From NCBI GenBank assembly GCA_009782085.1, contig WQUN01000038.1:1-7105 (forward strand): DNA of 7,105 nucleotides, given 5' to 3'. The notes beneath the pieces are model-generated. The model was not told the DNA's origin and did no database searches. It saw only the letters and a list, made by a program, of their open reading frames with translations. The position numbers and the translations under genes were made by a program. The DNA comes from Bacillota bacterium. GTDB taxonomy: Bacteria > Bacillota > Clostridia > Lachnospirales > WQUN01. Below are positions 1-6,711 of this stretch, in pieces (position 1 is the stretch's first letter; every line of letters begins with the position of its first letter).

Positions 1-32
1 AATCCTGCCATCAAATATGCTATGTTTTCCAT
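1..32 (-). CDS. 5' end of an unidentified minus-strand gene (partial)
   Basis: Read on the minus strand, an ATG at 32-30 opens a frame that stays open to the window edge and encodes MENIAYLMAG. An AAGGG Shine-Dalgarno sequence (complement of 41-45) lies 8 nt upstream of the ATG, and a consensus sigma70 promoter lies just behind it, with an expected transcript start near 47. The leader would therefore be only about 15 nt. Promoter, ribosome site and start codon fall in the right order and spacing, which is why a gene is called from ten codons. The product cannot be identified. The gene is divergent from pyc and shares its roughly 210-bp control region. Confidence 0.6.
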   Translation of the reverse strand, partial: MENIAYLMAG

Positions 33-53
33 TTCTATCGCCCTTGATTAGTT

Positions 54-82
54 AGTATATAACTTTTTTTGCATGTTGTCAA
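54..82 (-). promoter_or_regulatory. Consensus sigma70 promoter of the divergent minus-strand gene
   Basis: On the minus strand, TTGACA (complement of 77-82) is followed by exactly 17 bp and then TATACT (complement of 54-59). The -35 box is perfect and the -10 box matches at five of six positions. The spacer carries an A7 run on the minus strand (61-70 region). Transcription would start near 47 and run toward position 1, just before the AAGGG ribosome site. This is the strongest promoter seen in the window. Confidence 0.75.
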
Positions 83-138
83 TTTATGTTAGTGCATATG
101 GGGCGGTGTCCCCTACTGTATTATTGCGTATCCTACGA

Positions 139-160
139 AAATTTGCCGTAAATTTGCCGT
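139..160. repeat. Perfect tandem repeat of an 11-bp unit, possible operator
   Basis: AAATTTGCCGT occurs twice back to back, at 139-149 and 150-160. The 11-bp period is close to one helical turn, so a protein could bind both copies on the same face of the DNA. The repeat lies about 20 bp upstream of the proposed -35 box of pyc and about 57 bp from the -35 box of the divergent promoter. A role as an activator or repressor site is inference. A chance slippage duplication would look the same. Confidence 0.5.
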
Positions 161-171
161 ACCAGCATCCG

Positions 172-208
172 GTATAGCTGTTGCGGCCTTCGCGTCGCTG
201 TGCTATAC
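172..208. promoter_or_regulatory. Inverted repeat GTATAGC-N23-GCTATAC overlapping the pyc promoter
   Basis: GTATAGC at 172-178 and its exact reverse complement GCTATAC at 202-208 are separated by 23 bp, giving a centre-to-centre distance of 30 bp, close to three helical turns. The right arm covers most of the -10 box of the proposed pyc promoter and the left arm abuts its -35 box. The placement fits a repressor operator, but seven-base arms can arise by chance and part of the right arm is constrained by the -10 box itself. No regulator gene is visible to pair with it. Confidence 0.35.
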
Positions 209-209
209 T
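181..209 (+). promoter_or_regulatory. Probable sigma70 promoter of pyc (extended -10)
   Basis: TTGCGG (181-186) is followed by a 17-bp spacer and TATACT (204-209). A TG dinucleotide at 201-202, one base before the -10 box, makes it an extended -10 element, which would compensate for the weak second half of the -35 box. Transcription would begin near 216, giving a leader of roughly 26 nt that includes the AAGGAGG ribosome site at 230-236. A leader this short leaves no room for a riboswitch or attenuator. Confidence 0.6.
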
Positions 210-241
210 GACGGGGCCATTATTCTGCCAAGGAGGCTCCA

Positions 242-3200
242 ATGCCCATTACCCCTTTCTCCCGCGTCCTGGTCGCCAACCGGGGCGAGATCGCCATAAG
301 GATCTTCCGCGCGCTGGCGGAGCTCGACATCCGCACCGTCGGGGTGTTCTCCAAGGAGGACAAGTATTCGCTGTTCCGCTCGAAGGCGGACGAGGCGTAC
401 ATGCTGGACGCCGCGAAAGGCCCCGTGGATGCCTACCTGGACATCCCGAACATAATCCGCCTGGCGAAGGAAAAGGGCGCGGACGCCATACACCCCGGCT
501 ACGGTTTTTTGGCCGAAAACCCGGACTTCGTCACGGCCTGCGAGCAAAACGGAATCGTCTTTATCGGCCCGGGCCGGGCAACGATGGAGATGATAGGCGA
601 CAAGATCTCTTCCAAGCAAATCGCCGCGGAATGCGGCGTGCCGACGATCCCCGGCGTGGAACGCGCCGTCGGTTCGGCGGAGGAGATGCTTGCGATCGCC
701 GAAAAAGTCGGCTACCCCGTCATACTCAAGGCCTCCAACGGCGGCGGCGGCCGGGGCATGAGGATCGTCAGGCGGCCGGAGGACATGCGGCGGGTCTTCC
801 GCGAGGCGCTGGACGAGGCGCGGAAGGCCTTCGGGGACGAGCGCATCTTCCTGGAAAAATACCTGAACGACCCCAAGCACGTGGAAGTGCAGATACTGGG
901 CGACGCCTATGGAAATATAGTCCACCTGTTCGACCGCGACTGCTCCGTGCAGAGGCGGCACCAGAAGATCGTGGAGTACGCCCCGGCGTTCTCCGTCGGC
1001 GCGGCGGCCCGCGAAAAAATATTCGACAGCGCGCTTAGGATTGCCCGCCGCGTGTCCTACAAAAACGCCGGGACGATCGAGTTTCTGGTGGATTCCGACG
1101 AAAATTTCTATTTCATAGAGGTAAACCCGCGCATACAGGTGGAGCACACCGTCTCGGAGATGGTCACCGGCATAGACATCGTGCAGGCGCAGATACTGGT
1201 CGCGGAGGGGTACGCCCTCGGCTCCGAGGAGATCGGCATAGGTTCCCAGGAGGACCTCCAATGCCACGGGTATTCCATCCAGTCCCGCGTGACGACGGAG
1301 GACCCGGCCAACTCGTTTTTGCCGGACGCCGGCCGCATCAGCGTCTACCGCTCCGGCTCCGGCTTCGGCATACGCCTGGACGGCGGCAACGCCTTCACCG
1401 GCGCGGAGATCATGCCCTATTACGACTCGCTTCTGGTCAAGGTCATCTCCCACGACAGAACTTTCGCCGGCGCGGTCAGGAAGCTCACGCGCTCCCTCCG
1501 CGAAATGCGCGTGCGCGGCGTGCGCACGAACACGCCGTTTTTGCTGAACGTGCTGAATTCCGACGCCTTCCTCAGCGGAAAGTGCTCCACGACCTTTATC
1601 GAACGGACTCCCGAGCTCTTCGTCCTGACGGAGAGCCAGGACAGGGCCACCAAGATACTGGAGTTCATCGGCGGCGTCATCGTCAACGGCAAAAAAGGCG
1701 TCAAAACAACGTTTGCGGAGGCCAAGCCGCCGAAGTTCGAAAAACGCCCGGAGATAACCGGCGCGAAGGACGAGTTCAGGCGCCTGGGCGCGAAGGGCCT
1801 TTGCGATAAGATCAGGGCCTCCAAAAAGCTCTACGTGACCGACACCACCATGCGCGACGCGCATCAGTCGCTCTTCGCCACGCGTATGCGCACCTCCGAC
1901 CTGGCGGCGGCCGCCCCGGCGACGAACGAGCTGCTGAAAAACGGCTTCTCCGCCGAGGCCTGGGGCGGGGCCACCTTCGACGTGGCCTACCGGTTCCTCC
2001 GCGAGTCCCCCTGGGAGCGGCTGGAGCTGCTGGCGGAGCTGATGCCGAACACCTTGATCCAGATGCTGCTGCGCGCCCAGAACGCCGTGGGCTATAAAAA
2101 CTACCCGGACAACGTGATAAAGCTGTTCATAAGGGAATCCGCCGGCGCGGGAGTGGACGTGTTCCGTATATTCGACAGCCTGAACTGGCTTGAGAACATG
2201 CGCCTGCCGATCGAGGAAGCCCTGAAGACCGGCAAGATCGTGGAGGGGGCCGTCTGCTACACCGGCGACCTGCTGGACCCGAAAGAGACGAAGTACACCG
2301 TGGACTATTACGTGGAGAAGGCGCGCGCGATAGAGAAAACCGGCGCGCATATCTTCGCCGTAAAGGACATGGCCGGCCTGCTGAAGCCTTACGCCGCCAG
2401 AAAACTCATTTCGGCGCTGAGAGAGAGCGTCTCGATCCCCGTCTGCCTGCACACCCACGACTCCACCGGCAACGGCGTCTCCGCCGTGCTGATGGCCGCG
2501 GAGGCGGGCGTCGACATAGCGGACCTGGCGCTGGAGTCCATGAGCGGCCTGACGAGCCAGCCGTCGCTCAACTCTGTCGCCTTCGCTTTGGCGAACACGG
2601 AGCGGGACACGGGGCTCGACATGGCCCTCGCCAACGGCCTCAGCCGCTACTACGAGGCGGTGCGCCCCGTCTACGGCGAGTTCGAGGCCGGGATGCGCAC
2701 GCCGAACACGGAGATATACAGGTACGAGATACCCGGAGGCCAGTATTCCAACCTTCTGGCCCAGGCTAAGAGCATAAACGGCCCGGAGGGGGACGAGGAC
2801 TTCGAGCAGATAAAGATCCTCTACAAACAGGCCAACGACCTGCTGGGCAACATCGTCAAGGTCACGCCCACCTCGAAGGTCGTGGGCGACCTGGCCATAT
2901 TCATGCGCCAGAACCGCCTGACCGCCGAAAACATTTTGACCGCCGGGAAGGATCTGTCCTACCCCGACTCCGTGATCGACTACTTCTCCGGCATGATCGG
3001 CCAGCCGGACGGCGGCTTCCCCGAGGCCCTGCGCGAAATCGTGCTCAAGGGCGGCAAGCCCGCGGACAAGCGGCCCGGAGAGCTTCTGCCGGACGAGGAC
3101 TTCGGCGCGATAGCGAAAATCCTGGAGGAAAACTACGGCCTGACAAACAGCCCCAGGGGCGAGGTCAGCTACGCGCTCTACCCCAAGGTCTACGACGAGT

Positions 3201-3685
3201 TTTTCCGGCACAGGCGCTTCTACCACGACGTGTCGAAGCTCCCGTCCCACATCTTTTTCCACGGCATGGCCAAGGGCGAGGAGGCCGACGTGGAGATCGA
3301 CACGGGCAAGTTCCTCGTCATCAGATACCTCGGCATGACGGAGCCGCGCGTGGACGGCACGCGCACGCTCACTTTCGAGATGAACGGCTCCACCCGCGAG
3401 GTCGAGATACTGGACGCCTCCCACGGCGTGAAGACGCAGCCCAAGCCCAGGGCCGACCGCAAGGACCCCAGGCAGGTCGGCGCGCCGATACCGGGAACCG
3501 TCGGCAAGGTGTTCGTCAAGGAGGGCGATTCCGTGGACCTGAACGCCCCGCTGTTGACCATCGAGGCCATGAAGATGGAGACGACGGTGCTGGCCAGCGT
3601 GGCGGGGATAATAGACAAGGTCTATGTGACGGAGGGGGCCGTCGTGGCGCAGGATGAATTGGTGGCGAGGTTTTTTGAGGGGTGA
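242..3685 (+). CDS. pyc: Pyruvate carboxylase, single-chain, biotin-dependent
   Basis: This cytoplasmic enzyme carboxylates pyruvate to oxaloacetate using ATP and bicarbonate, refilling the TCA cycle and feeding gluconeogenesis. The 1147 residues match the usual length of one-chain pyruvate carboxylases. The N-terminal biotin carboxylase (about 1-455) shows HPGYGF (84-89), the ATP-grasp loop NGGGGRGMR (166-174), DRDCSVQRRHQK (231-242) and EVNPRIQVEHTVSE (293-306). The carboxyltransferase domain (about 528-830) has TTMRDAHQS (535-543), supplying metal ligand D539 and substrate-side Q542. It also has K708 in AVKDMAG, the lysine that is carboxylated, and H737/H739 in HTHD. The spacing of these ligands equals that known in Rhizobium etli pyruvate carboxylase. 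A C-terminal biotin carrier domain carries EAMKMET with biotinyl-lysine K1111. Both halves in one chain, in this order, separate it from oxaloacetate decarboxylase and acetyl-CoA carboxylase subunits. The ATG start follows AAGGAGG by 5 nt. No terminator is visible behind the gene. Confidence 0.97.
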   Translation: MPITPFSRVLVANRGEIAIRIFRALAELDIRTVGVFSKEDKYSLFRSKADEAYMLDAAKGPVDAYLDIPNIIRLAKEKGADAIHPGYGFLAENPDFVTACEQNGIVFIGPGRATMEMIGDKISSKQIAAECGVPTIPGVERAVGSAEEMLAIAEKVGYPVILKASNGGGGRGMRIVRRPEDMRRVFREALDEARKAFGDERIFLEKYLNDPKHVEVQILGDAYGNIVHLFDRDCSVQRRHQKIVEYAPAFSVGAAAREKIFDSALRIARRVSYKNAGTIEFLVDSDENFYFIEVNPRIQVEHTVSEMVTGIDIVQAQILVAEGYALGSEEIGIGSQEDLQCHGYSIQSRVTTEDPANSFLPDAGRISVYRSGSGFGIRLDGGNAFTGAEIMPYYDSLLVKVISHDRTFAGAVRKLTRSLREMRVRGVRTNTPFLLNVLNSDAFLSGKCSTTFIERTPELFVLTESQDRATKILEFIGGVIVNGKKGVKTTFAEAKPPKFEKRPEITGAKDEFRRLGAKGLCDKIRASKKLYVTDTTMRDAHQSLFATRMRTSDLAAAAPATNELLKNGFSAEAWGGATFDVAYRFLRESPWERLELLAELMPNTLIQMLLRAQNAVGYKNYPDNVIKLFIRESAGAGVDVFRIFDSLNWLENMRLPIEEALKTGKIVEGAVCYTGDLLDPKETKYTVDYYVEKARAIEKTGAHIFAVKDMAGLLKPYAARKLISALRESVSIPVCLHTHDSTGNGVSAVLMAAEAGVDIADLALESMSGLTSQPSLNSVAFALANTERDTGLDMALANGLSRYYEAVRPVYGEFEAGMRTPNTEIYRYEIPGGQYSNLLAQAKSINGPEGDEDFEQIKILYKQANDLLGNIVKVTPTSKVVGDLAIFMRQNRLTAENILTAGKDLSYPDSVIDYFSGMIGQPDGGFPEALREIVLKGGKPADKRPGELLPDEDFGAIAKILEENYGLTNSPRGEVSYALYPKVYDEFFRHRRFYHDVSKLPSHIFFHGMAKGEEADVEIDTGKFLVIRYLGMTEPRVDGTRTLTFEMNGSTREVEILDASHGVKTQPKPRADRKDPRQVGAPIPGTVGKVFVKEGDSVDLNAPLLTIEAMKMETTVLASVAGIIDKVYVTEGAVVAQDELVARFFEG

Positions 3686-3704
3686 GGGGAATGAAGGGAA
3701 AATC

Positions 3705-3722
3705 GGGGAGGGACGGTTTTTG
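3705..3722 (+). promoter_or_regulatory. Ribosome binding site and TTG start of the endonuclease gene
   Basis: GGGGAGGGA (3705-3713) lies 6 nt before TTG at 3720-3722. Starting here gives FERLVSMI as the first residues after the initiator. These align with LEKLLSLI near the N terminus of R.HindIII, which supports this start. The in-frame ATG at 3741 would lose that conserved helix and has no ribosome site as good. The in-frame ATG at 3654 lies inside pyc and would add 22 glycine- and arginine-rich residues without a counterpart in HindIII. Confidence 0.65.
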
Positions 3723-4589
3723 TTTGAGAGATTGGTTAGTATGATTTTTGAGCTTGCACCGAAGGATTTTTTAAGGTCTGTTGAGGTGATTGCCGGATAT
3801 ATCGATAATGCTGTTGATTTTATTGGTATTCTGGAACAGATAGGCACTATTCCCGAATCTATTGAACATGATTCGACTGAAGAGAAATTGTTTGCAAAAG
3901 CATCCGATGCGGTATTATCTAGAGCTTTTCGCGAAATAGGTCTAAAATCAACCATATTGCCCGAACGTGCTGATGCTGCTGACGTGTTGGCCGAATCGAA
4001 TATATTTGGGTATACAATGGTTGCCGACGCAAAGGTTTTCAGGATGAGCCGAACCGCGAAAAATCAAAAGGATTTCAAAGTCAGCGCTCTCTCAGGATGG
4101 CGAAAAGACGCGGATTATGCAGTTCTTTGTTCACCCTATTTTCACTATCCAAGAAGTCAAAGCCAAATATACGCTCAGGCCATTGAATATAATGTCTGCT
4201 TACTGAGTTGGGAAAACCTCATTTTCATGTTGAAGAATGGTGTAAAAGAAAACATTGACCTGAACTTATCTTTTATGTGGAATTATGGAGAGAGGATTTC
4301 ACATTCCATAGTTTTTGCTGATAAGAAGCGTTGTTTTTTGAGCGATTTTAAAAATGTGTTTTTATCCACGATTGGGTTTTCTGAGAAGGAATATGCTGCA
4401 TCAGTTAATATTCACAAGAGTATCATTTTGCAACGCAGCTTAACAGAAAGAATTAGTTTGGAAAATATGAGGTCGACCATTCTCTGCTATTCAAGAGACC
4501 AAGCTATATCTGAACTAATCAAAGCAAAAAAAATCGATGAAAAAATAAAACAAATCGACCAATTTGTTAGGGGGTTACGGCTTGATTGA
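3720..4589 (+). CDS. hindIIIR: Type II restriction endonuclease, HindIII family (predicted to cut AAGCTT)
   Basis: Predicted to be an isoschizomer of R.HindIII, a homodimeric PD-(D/E)xK nuclease that cuts A^AGCTT. Read from TTG at 3720 it has 289 residues; R.HindIII has 300. Similarity to R.HindIII, compared from memory, is clear through the core. SRTAKNQKDFKV (110-121) appears identical, VADAK (101-105) is shared, and the blocks ADYAVL, SQI and LLSWE, plus the N-terminal STEEKLF block, correspond in order. D103-A-K105 is the catalytic D-x-K pair (HindIII D108/K110), and D118 corresponds to HindIII D123. E82 lies close to the position of HindIII E86, with one residue fewer between it and D103. 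No active-site residue appears lost, so the enzyme is probably functional. It precedes and overlaps its methyltransferase by 8 bp. Its own promoter is not evident, and read-through from pyc, which ends 34 nt upstream, is likely. It is AT-rich relative to its flanks. Confidence 0.93.
   Translation: MFERLVSMIFELAPKDFLRSVEVIAGYIDNAVDFIGILEQIGTIPESIEHDSTEEKLFAKASDAVLSRAFREIGLKSTILPERADAADVLAESNIFGYTMVADAKVFRMSRTAKNQKDFKVSALSGWRKDADYAVLCSPYFHYPRSQSQIYAQAIEYNVCLLSWENLIFMLKNGVKENIDLNLSFMWNYGERISHSIVFADKKRCFLSDFKNVFLSTIGFSEKEYAASVNIHKSIILQRSLTERISLENMRSTILCYSRDQAISELIKAKKIDEKIKQIDQFVRGLRLD
4569..4584 (+). promoter_or_regulatory. Ribosome binding site and TTG start of the methyltransferase gene
   Basis: AGGGGG (4569-4574) is followed after 7 nt by TTG at 4582-4584. 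This start overlaps the last codons of the endonuclease gene, whose stop is 4587-4589. An earlier in-frame TTG at 4564 lies upstream of this ribosome site and would add six residues (MLGGYG) of no evident value, so it is not preferred. The overlap suggests translational coupling, with ribosomes finishing the endonuclease re-initiating on the methyltransferase. Confidence 0.65.
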
Positions 4590-5559
4590 TCAGATAATAG
4601 TCGGTGATTCGATAAAGATTATTAAAACATTTCAGAATGATTTTGTACATGCCATTATATCAGATATTCCATATGGGATATGCTACGAAGAGTGGGATGT
4701 CCTCCACAGTAACACTAACACAGCCTTAGGGGGGGCATCAGCCGCCCAGATGTCTGCCGGGGATATTTTTAAGCGCAGAGGTAAGCCATTAAATGGCTGG
4801 AGTAATGCCGACAAGCAGATACCCGCGGAGTATCAAAATTGGTGCGCGTCGTGGGCTACCGACTGGTTGCGCGTGTTAAAACCAGGTGGGTCATGTTTTA
4901 TTTTCGCAGGCCGGCGAAATGCTCACAGATGTATAGTCGCTTTAGAGGATGCCGGATTTACTTTCAAGGATATGCTTGCGTGGGAAAAAACGACAGCGCC
5001 GTACAGGGCTCAGCGGGTATCAGAAACATACAGGCATAGAGGCGATACGGAAAATTCAAAAAAATGGGCAGGATGGAGGGTGGCTAATCTTCGTCCACTT
5101 TTTGAACCAATTCTATGGTTTCAAAAACCATATAAAACAGGCGGAACTTTGGTGGATAACATGATTGAATATGGTGTGGGGGCATGGAGCGAGGCGGCGT
5201 TATCGGTATATAACAACGGTTCTTCGGTTAACAATGAAACGTCGTTTTCAAATATTATTCATGTACAAAATGATAAGGACGATCACGGATTGCATGCAAC
5301 TCAGAAACCGCTCAAACTTATGGAATGCTTAGTCTCCCTGGTGACAACCGAGAATTCAATTGTCCTAGATCCATTCGCAGGCTCAGGAACCACCTGTGTC
5401 GCGGCAAAAAAACTCAACAGACGTTATATTGGTATAGAAATCAATGAACAACATGCAGCGATAGCAAAGGACAGGTTATCCATAACACCTGTAAAGTCGA
5501 TTTGCTCTATGAATGAATCAGCAATTACCCTATTTGATTTTCTGGAAACCATAAACTAA
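4582..5559 (+). CDS. hindIIIM: DNA adenine N6-methyltransferase, beta class, partner of the HindIII-type endonuclease
   Basis: Predicted to methylate adenine N6 in AAGCTT, protecting the host from its paired endonuclease. M.HindIII modifies the first A. From TTG at 4582 it has 325 residues against about 309 for M.HindIII. The motif order is that of beta-class enzymes. Catalytic motif IV DIPYG (28-32) comes first, followed by the central region, then HATQKP (238-243) leading into AdoMet-binding motif I DPFAGSGTT (263-271), and YIGIEIN (282-288) with the acidic residue that normally contacts AdoMet ribose. Motif IV reads DIPY rather than the commoner DPPY. The segment GGSCFIFAG (102-110) is the usual strand after motif IV. 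A long insert at about 43-85 (TALGGASAAQ... to ...QIPAEYQNW) probably belongs to target recognition. It follows the endonuclease with an 8-bp overlap and shares its AT-rich composition. The target assignment rests mainly on the partner enzyme. Confidence 0.93.
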   Translation: MIDQIIVGDSIKIIKTFQNDFVHAIISDIPYGICYEEWDVLHSNTNTALGGASAAQMSAGDIFKRRGKPLNGWSNADKQIPAEYQNWCASWATDWLRVLKPGGSCFIFAGRRNAHRCIVALEDAGFTFKDMLAWEKTTAPYRAQRVSETYRHRGDTENSKKWAGWRVANLRPLFEPILWFQKPYKTGGTLVDNMIEYGVGAWSEAALSVYNNGSSVNNETSFSNIIHVQNDKDDHGLHATQKPLKLMECLVSLVTTENSIVLDPFAGSGTTCVAAKKLNRRYIGIEINEQHAAIAKDRLSITPVKSICSMNESAITLFDFLETIN

Positions 5560-5562
5560 TAA
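5534..5562 (+). promoter_or_regulatory. Possible promoter for the URO-D-family gene
   Basis: TTGATT (5534-5539), 17 bp, then TAATAA (5557-5562) resembles a sigma70 promoter. It lies across the 3' end of the methyltransferase gene. Transcription would start near 5569, inside or just after the left arm of the inverted repeat at 5565-5571. The region is AT-rich, where such matches arise easily, so support is weak. Confidence 0.25.
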
Positions 5563-5564
5563 AA

Positions 5565-5605
5565 ACCTTACAGTATAAAGCAATGTATTTCATATGAAGT
5601 AAGGT
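5565..5605 (+). promoter_or_regulatory. Inverted repeat that would pair with the ribosome binding site of the URO-D gene
   Basis: ACCTTAC (5565-5571) and GTAAGGT (5599-5605) are perfect 7-base reverse complements with a 27-nt loop. The right arm contains most of the AAGGTGA ribosome site (5601-5607) of the gene starting at 5617. If the stem forms in the transcript, the site is hidden, which could lower translation on read-through RNA from the R-M genes. The stem is short and AU-containing, without a following T tract, so it is not a good intrinsic terminator. An effect on translation is inference. Confidence 0.35.
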
Positions 5606-5616
5606 GAATAAACTCT

Positions 5617-6711
5617 ATGCTGACCCCCCGCCAACGCGTCATCTCCGCCCTCTCCGGCCAACCGACCGACCGCCTGGTCTGGGCGCCGATAATCGACGAC
5701 TACTATCTGTCATATCTCGCCTCCGCCGGCCGGCCGATGGACGCCGTCAGTTGCCTTAAGTCCGTCGGAGCGGACGTCATCGCGCGCCACGCGCCCTTTT
5801 GCCGCTGGCGGTTCACCGGCGGCGTGGAGAAAAGAGACGTTACGGCGAACGGGACGATCCGCACCGAGATCACGACCCCCGTGGGCAGCCTGGCGCAGAC
5901 CGCCCGCGTTATCGACGGCTCGTTCACCGTCCTCGAATTTCTCATAAAGAGCCGCGAGGACATCAAAATCTATCAGTATGTCGAGGAGCACAAGGCCGTC
6001 GAGCCGGATTACGAGGCGTTCGCGAAGGCTGACGCCGCCGTCGGGGACGCGGGAACGGCAACCGTCTCCGCCCCGGCGACCCCTCTGGCCACGATCTTCG
6101 AGAACTTCACCGGGCTGTCGAACTTCGTCTATTTCCTCGCGGATTACCCCGACGAGATGAACGCGCTGATGGCCCTCATGCACGAGAACCACAAAAAGGA
6201 AAACCGCGTCGCGGCCCAAAGCCCGTCCCCGGCCGTTTTCATCTACGAGGACACCTCCACGACCACGATAAGCAAGGAGCTGTACCGGAAATACTGCAAA
6301 GATCAGATAGACGACTACGCGGACATCGTCCACGGGGAGGGCAAGCCCTTTTTCGTGCACATGTGCGGGAAGCTCAAGGGCTTCGCGGACGTGATCGCCC
6401 CGGGGAAAATGGACGGCCTGGATTCGGTCTGCCCGCCGGAGACGGGGGACGTGCAACCCTGGGACGCGCCGGGCCTTTTCGGCGGCAAGCTGATCATAGG
6501 CGGGATCGACCCGTCCCGGCTCTGCCTGGCGAGCCCGCCGGAGATCGGGGAACTGGCGCGCGAAACGATCCTTCGGGTAAAGGACGGCGGGAAGGTCATC
6601 CTGTGCACCGGGGACGCCACGGCCGCCGGGACGCCTATGGGGAATCTGAGGCTTGTTGCGGAGCTGGTCAATAAATACGGTCGGCGGGAAAATGGCATTA
6701 AAAATACCTGA
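5617..6711 (+). CDS. Uroporphyrinogen decarboxylase-superfamily protein, probable zinc-dependent corrinoid/CoM-type methyltransferase
   Basis: The 364 residues form a single URO-D/MtaA-like TIM-barrel protein, of usual family length. It opens with MLTPRQRVISALSGQPTDR, the family's typical N terminus. H248-x-C250 (in FFVHMCGKL) plus C330 (in VILCTGD) reproduce the H-x-C...C zinc site of MtaA/MtbA methylcobalamin:coenzyme M methyltransferases, with similar spacing. GGIDP (295-299) and the C-terminal CTGDATAAGTPMGNL block are also typical of this group. True HemE enzymes lack this zinc site, so haem synthesis is unlikely. In bacteria such proteins usually transfer methyl groups between a corrinoid protein and an acceptor in O- or N-demethylation, but the substrate and acceptor cannot be read from the sequence. 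AAGGTGA (5601-5607) lies 9 nt before the ATG. No corrinoid protein or activator gene is in the window. The GC-rich composition matches pyc, not the adjacent R-M genes. Confidence 0.85.
   Translation: MLTPRQRVISALSGQPTDRLVWAPIIDDYYLSYLASAGRPMDAVSCLKSVGADVIARHAPFCRWRFTGGVEKRDVTANGTIRTEITTPVGSLAQTARVIDGSFTVLEFLIKSREDIKIYQYVEEHKAVEPDYEAFAKADAAVGDAGTATVSAPATPLATIFENFTGLSNFVYFLADYPDEMNALMALMHENHKKENRVAAQSPSPAVFIYEDTSTTTISKELYRKYCKDQIDDYADIVHGEGKPFFVHMCGKLKGFADVIAPGKMDGLDSVCPPETGDVQPWDAPGLFGGKLIIGGIDPSRLCLASPPEIGELARETILRVKDGGKVILCTGDATAAGTPMGNLRLVAELVNKYGRRENGIKNT

Larger units (their letters stand above)
3686..5616 (+). other. AT-rich restriction-modification island between two GC-rich genes
   Basis: The two R-M genes and the spacer after them are AT-rich (for example 18 of 60 bases G/C at 4321-4380), whereas pyc and the URO-D gene are GC-rich (44 of 60 at 2461-2520; 43 of 60 at 6421-6480). 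The change falls at about 3714-3720 on the left, after a G-rich stretch behind the pyc stop codon, and at the start of the URO-D gene on the right. The A/T-ending codons of the R-M genes also differ from the G/C-ending codons of their neighbours. This fits horizontal acquisition. I found no transposase, integrase, terminal inverted repeats or convincing target-site duplication at the edges, so the mode of entry is unknown. Confidence 0.8.

Noticed and set aside
100..113. GGGG-CGGTGT-CCCC hairpin in the pyc upstream region
   Set aside because: The stem is only 4 bp, has no T tract, and lies upstream of the proposed pyc transcript start and outside the leftward transcript, so it would not be in either leader.
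3675..3703. Possible promoter TTGAGG-N17-GAAAAT in front of the endonuclease gene
   Set aside because: Each box matches only four of six consensus bases, and the transcript would start within about 10 nt of the start codon, cutting into its ribosome site.
3654..3719. N-terminal extension of the endonuclease from ATG 3654
   Set aside because: It would overlap the end of pyc and add 22 Gly/Arg-rich residues with no counterpart in HindIII. TTG 3720 has the better ribosome site and matches the family N terminus.
203..3955. A 1250-codon open frame on the minus strand, antisense to all of pyc
   Set aside because: It is a shadow of the strong G/C third-position bias of pyc. Its translation is rich in R, G, H, V and D without any recognisable domain, and it runs past pyc into the unrelated AT-rich endonuclease gene. 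The plus-strand frame has full pyruvate carboxylase motifs.
3691..5599. ATGAAG at both edges of the R-M island (3691-3696 and 5594-5599) as a target-site duplication
   Set aside because: Six bases are expected by chance in 1.9 kb, and neither copy lies at a clear composition boundary or next to inverted terminal repeats.
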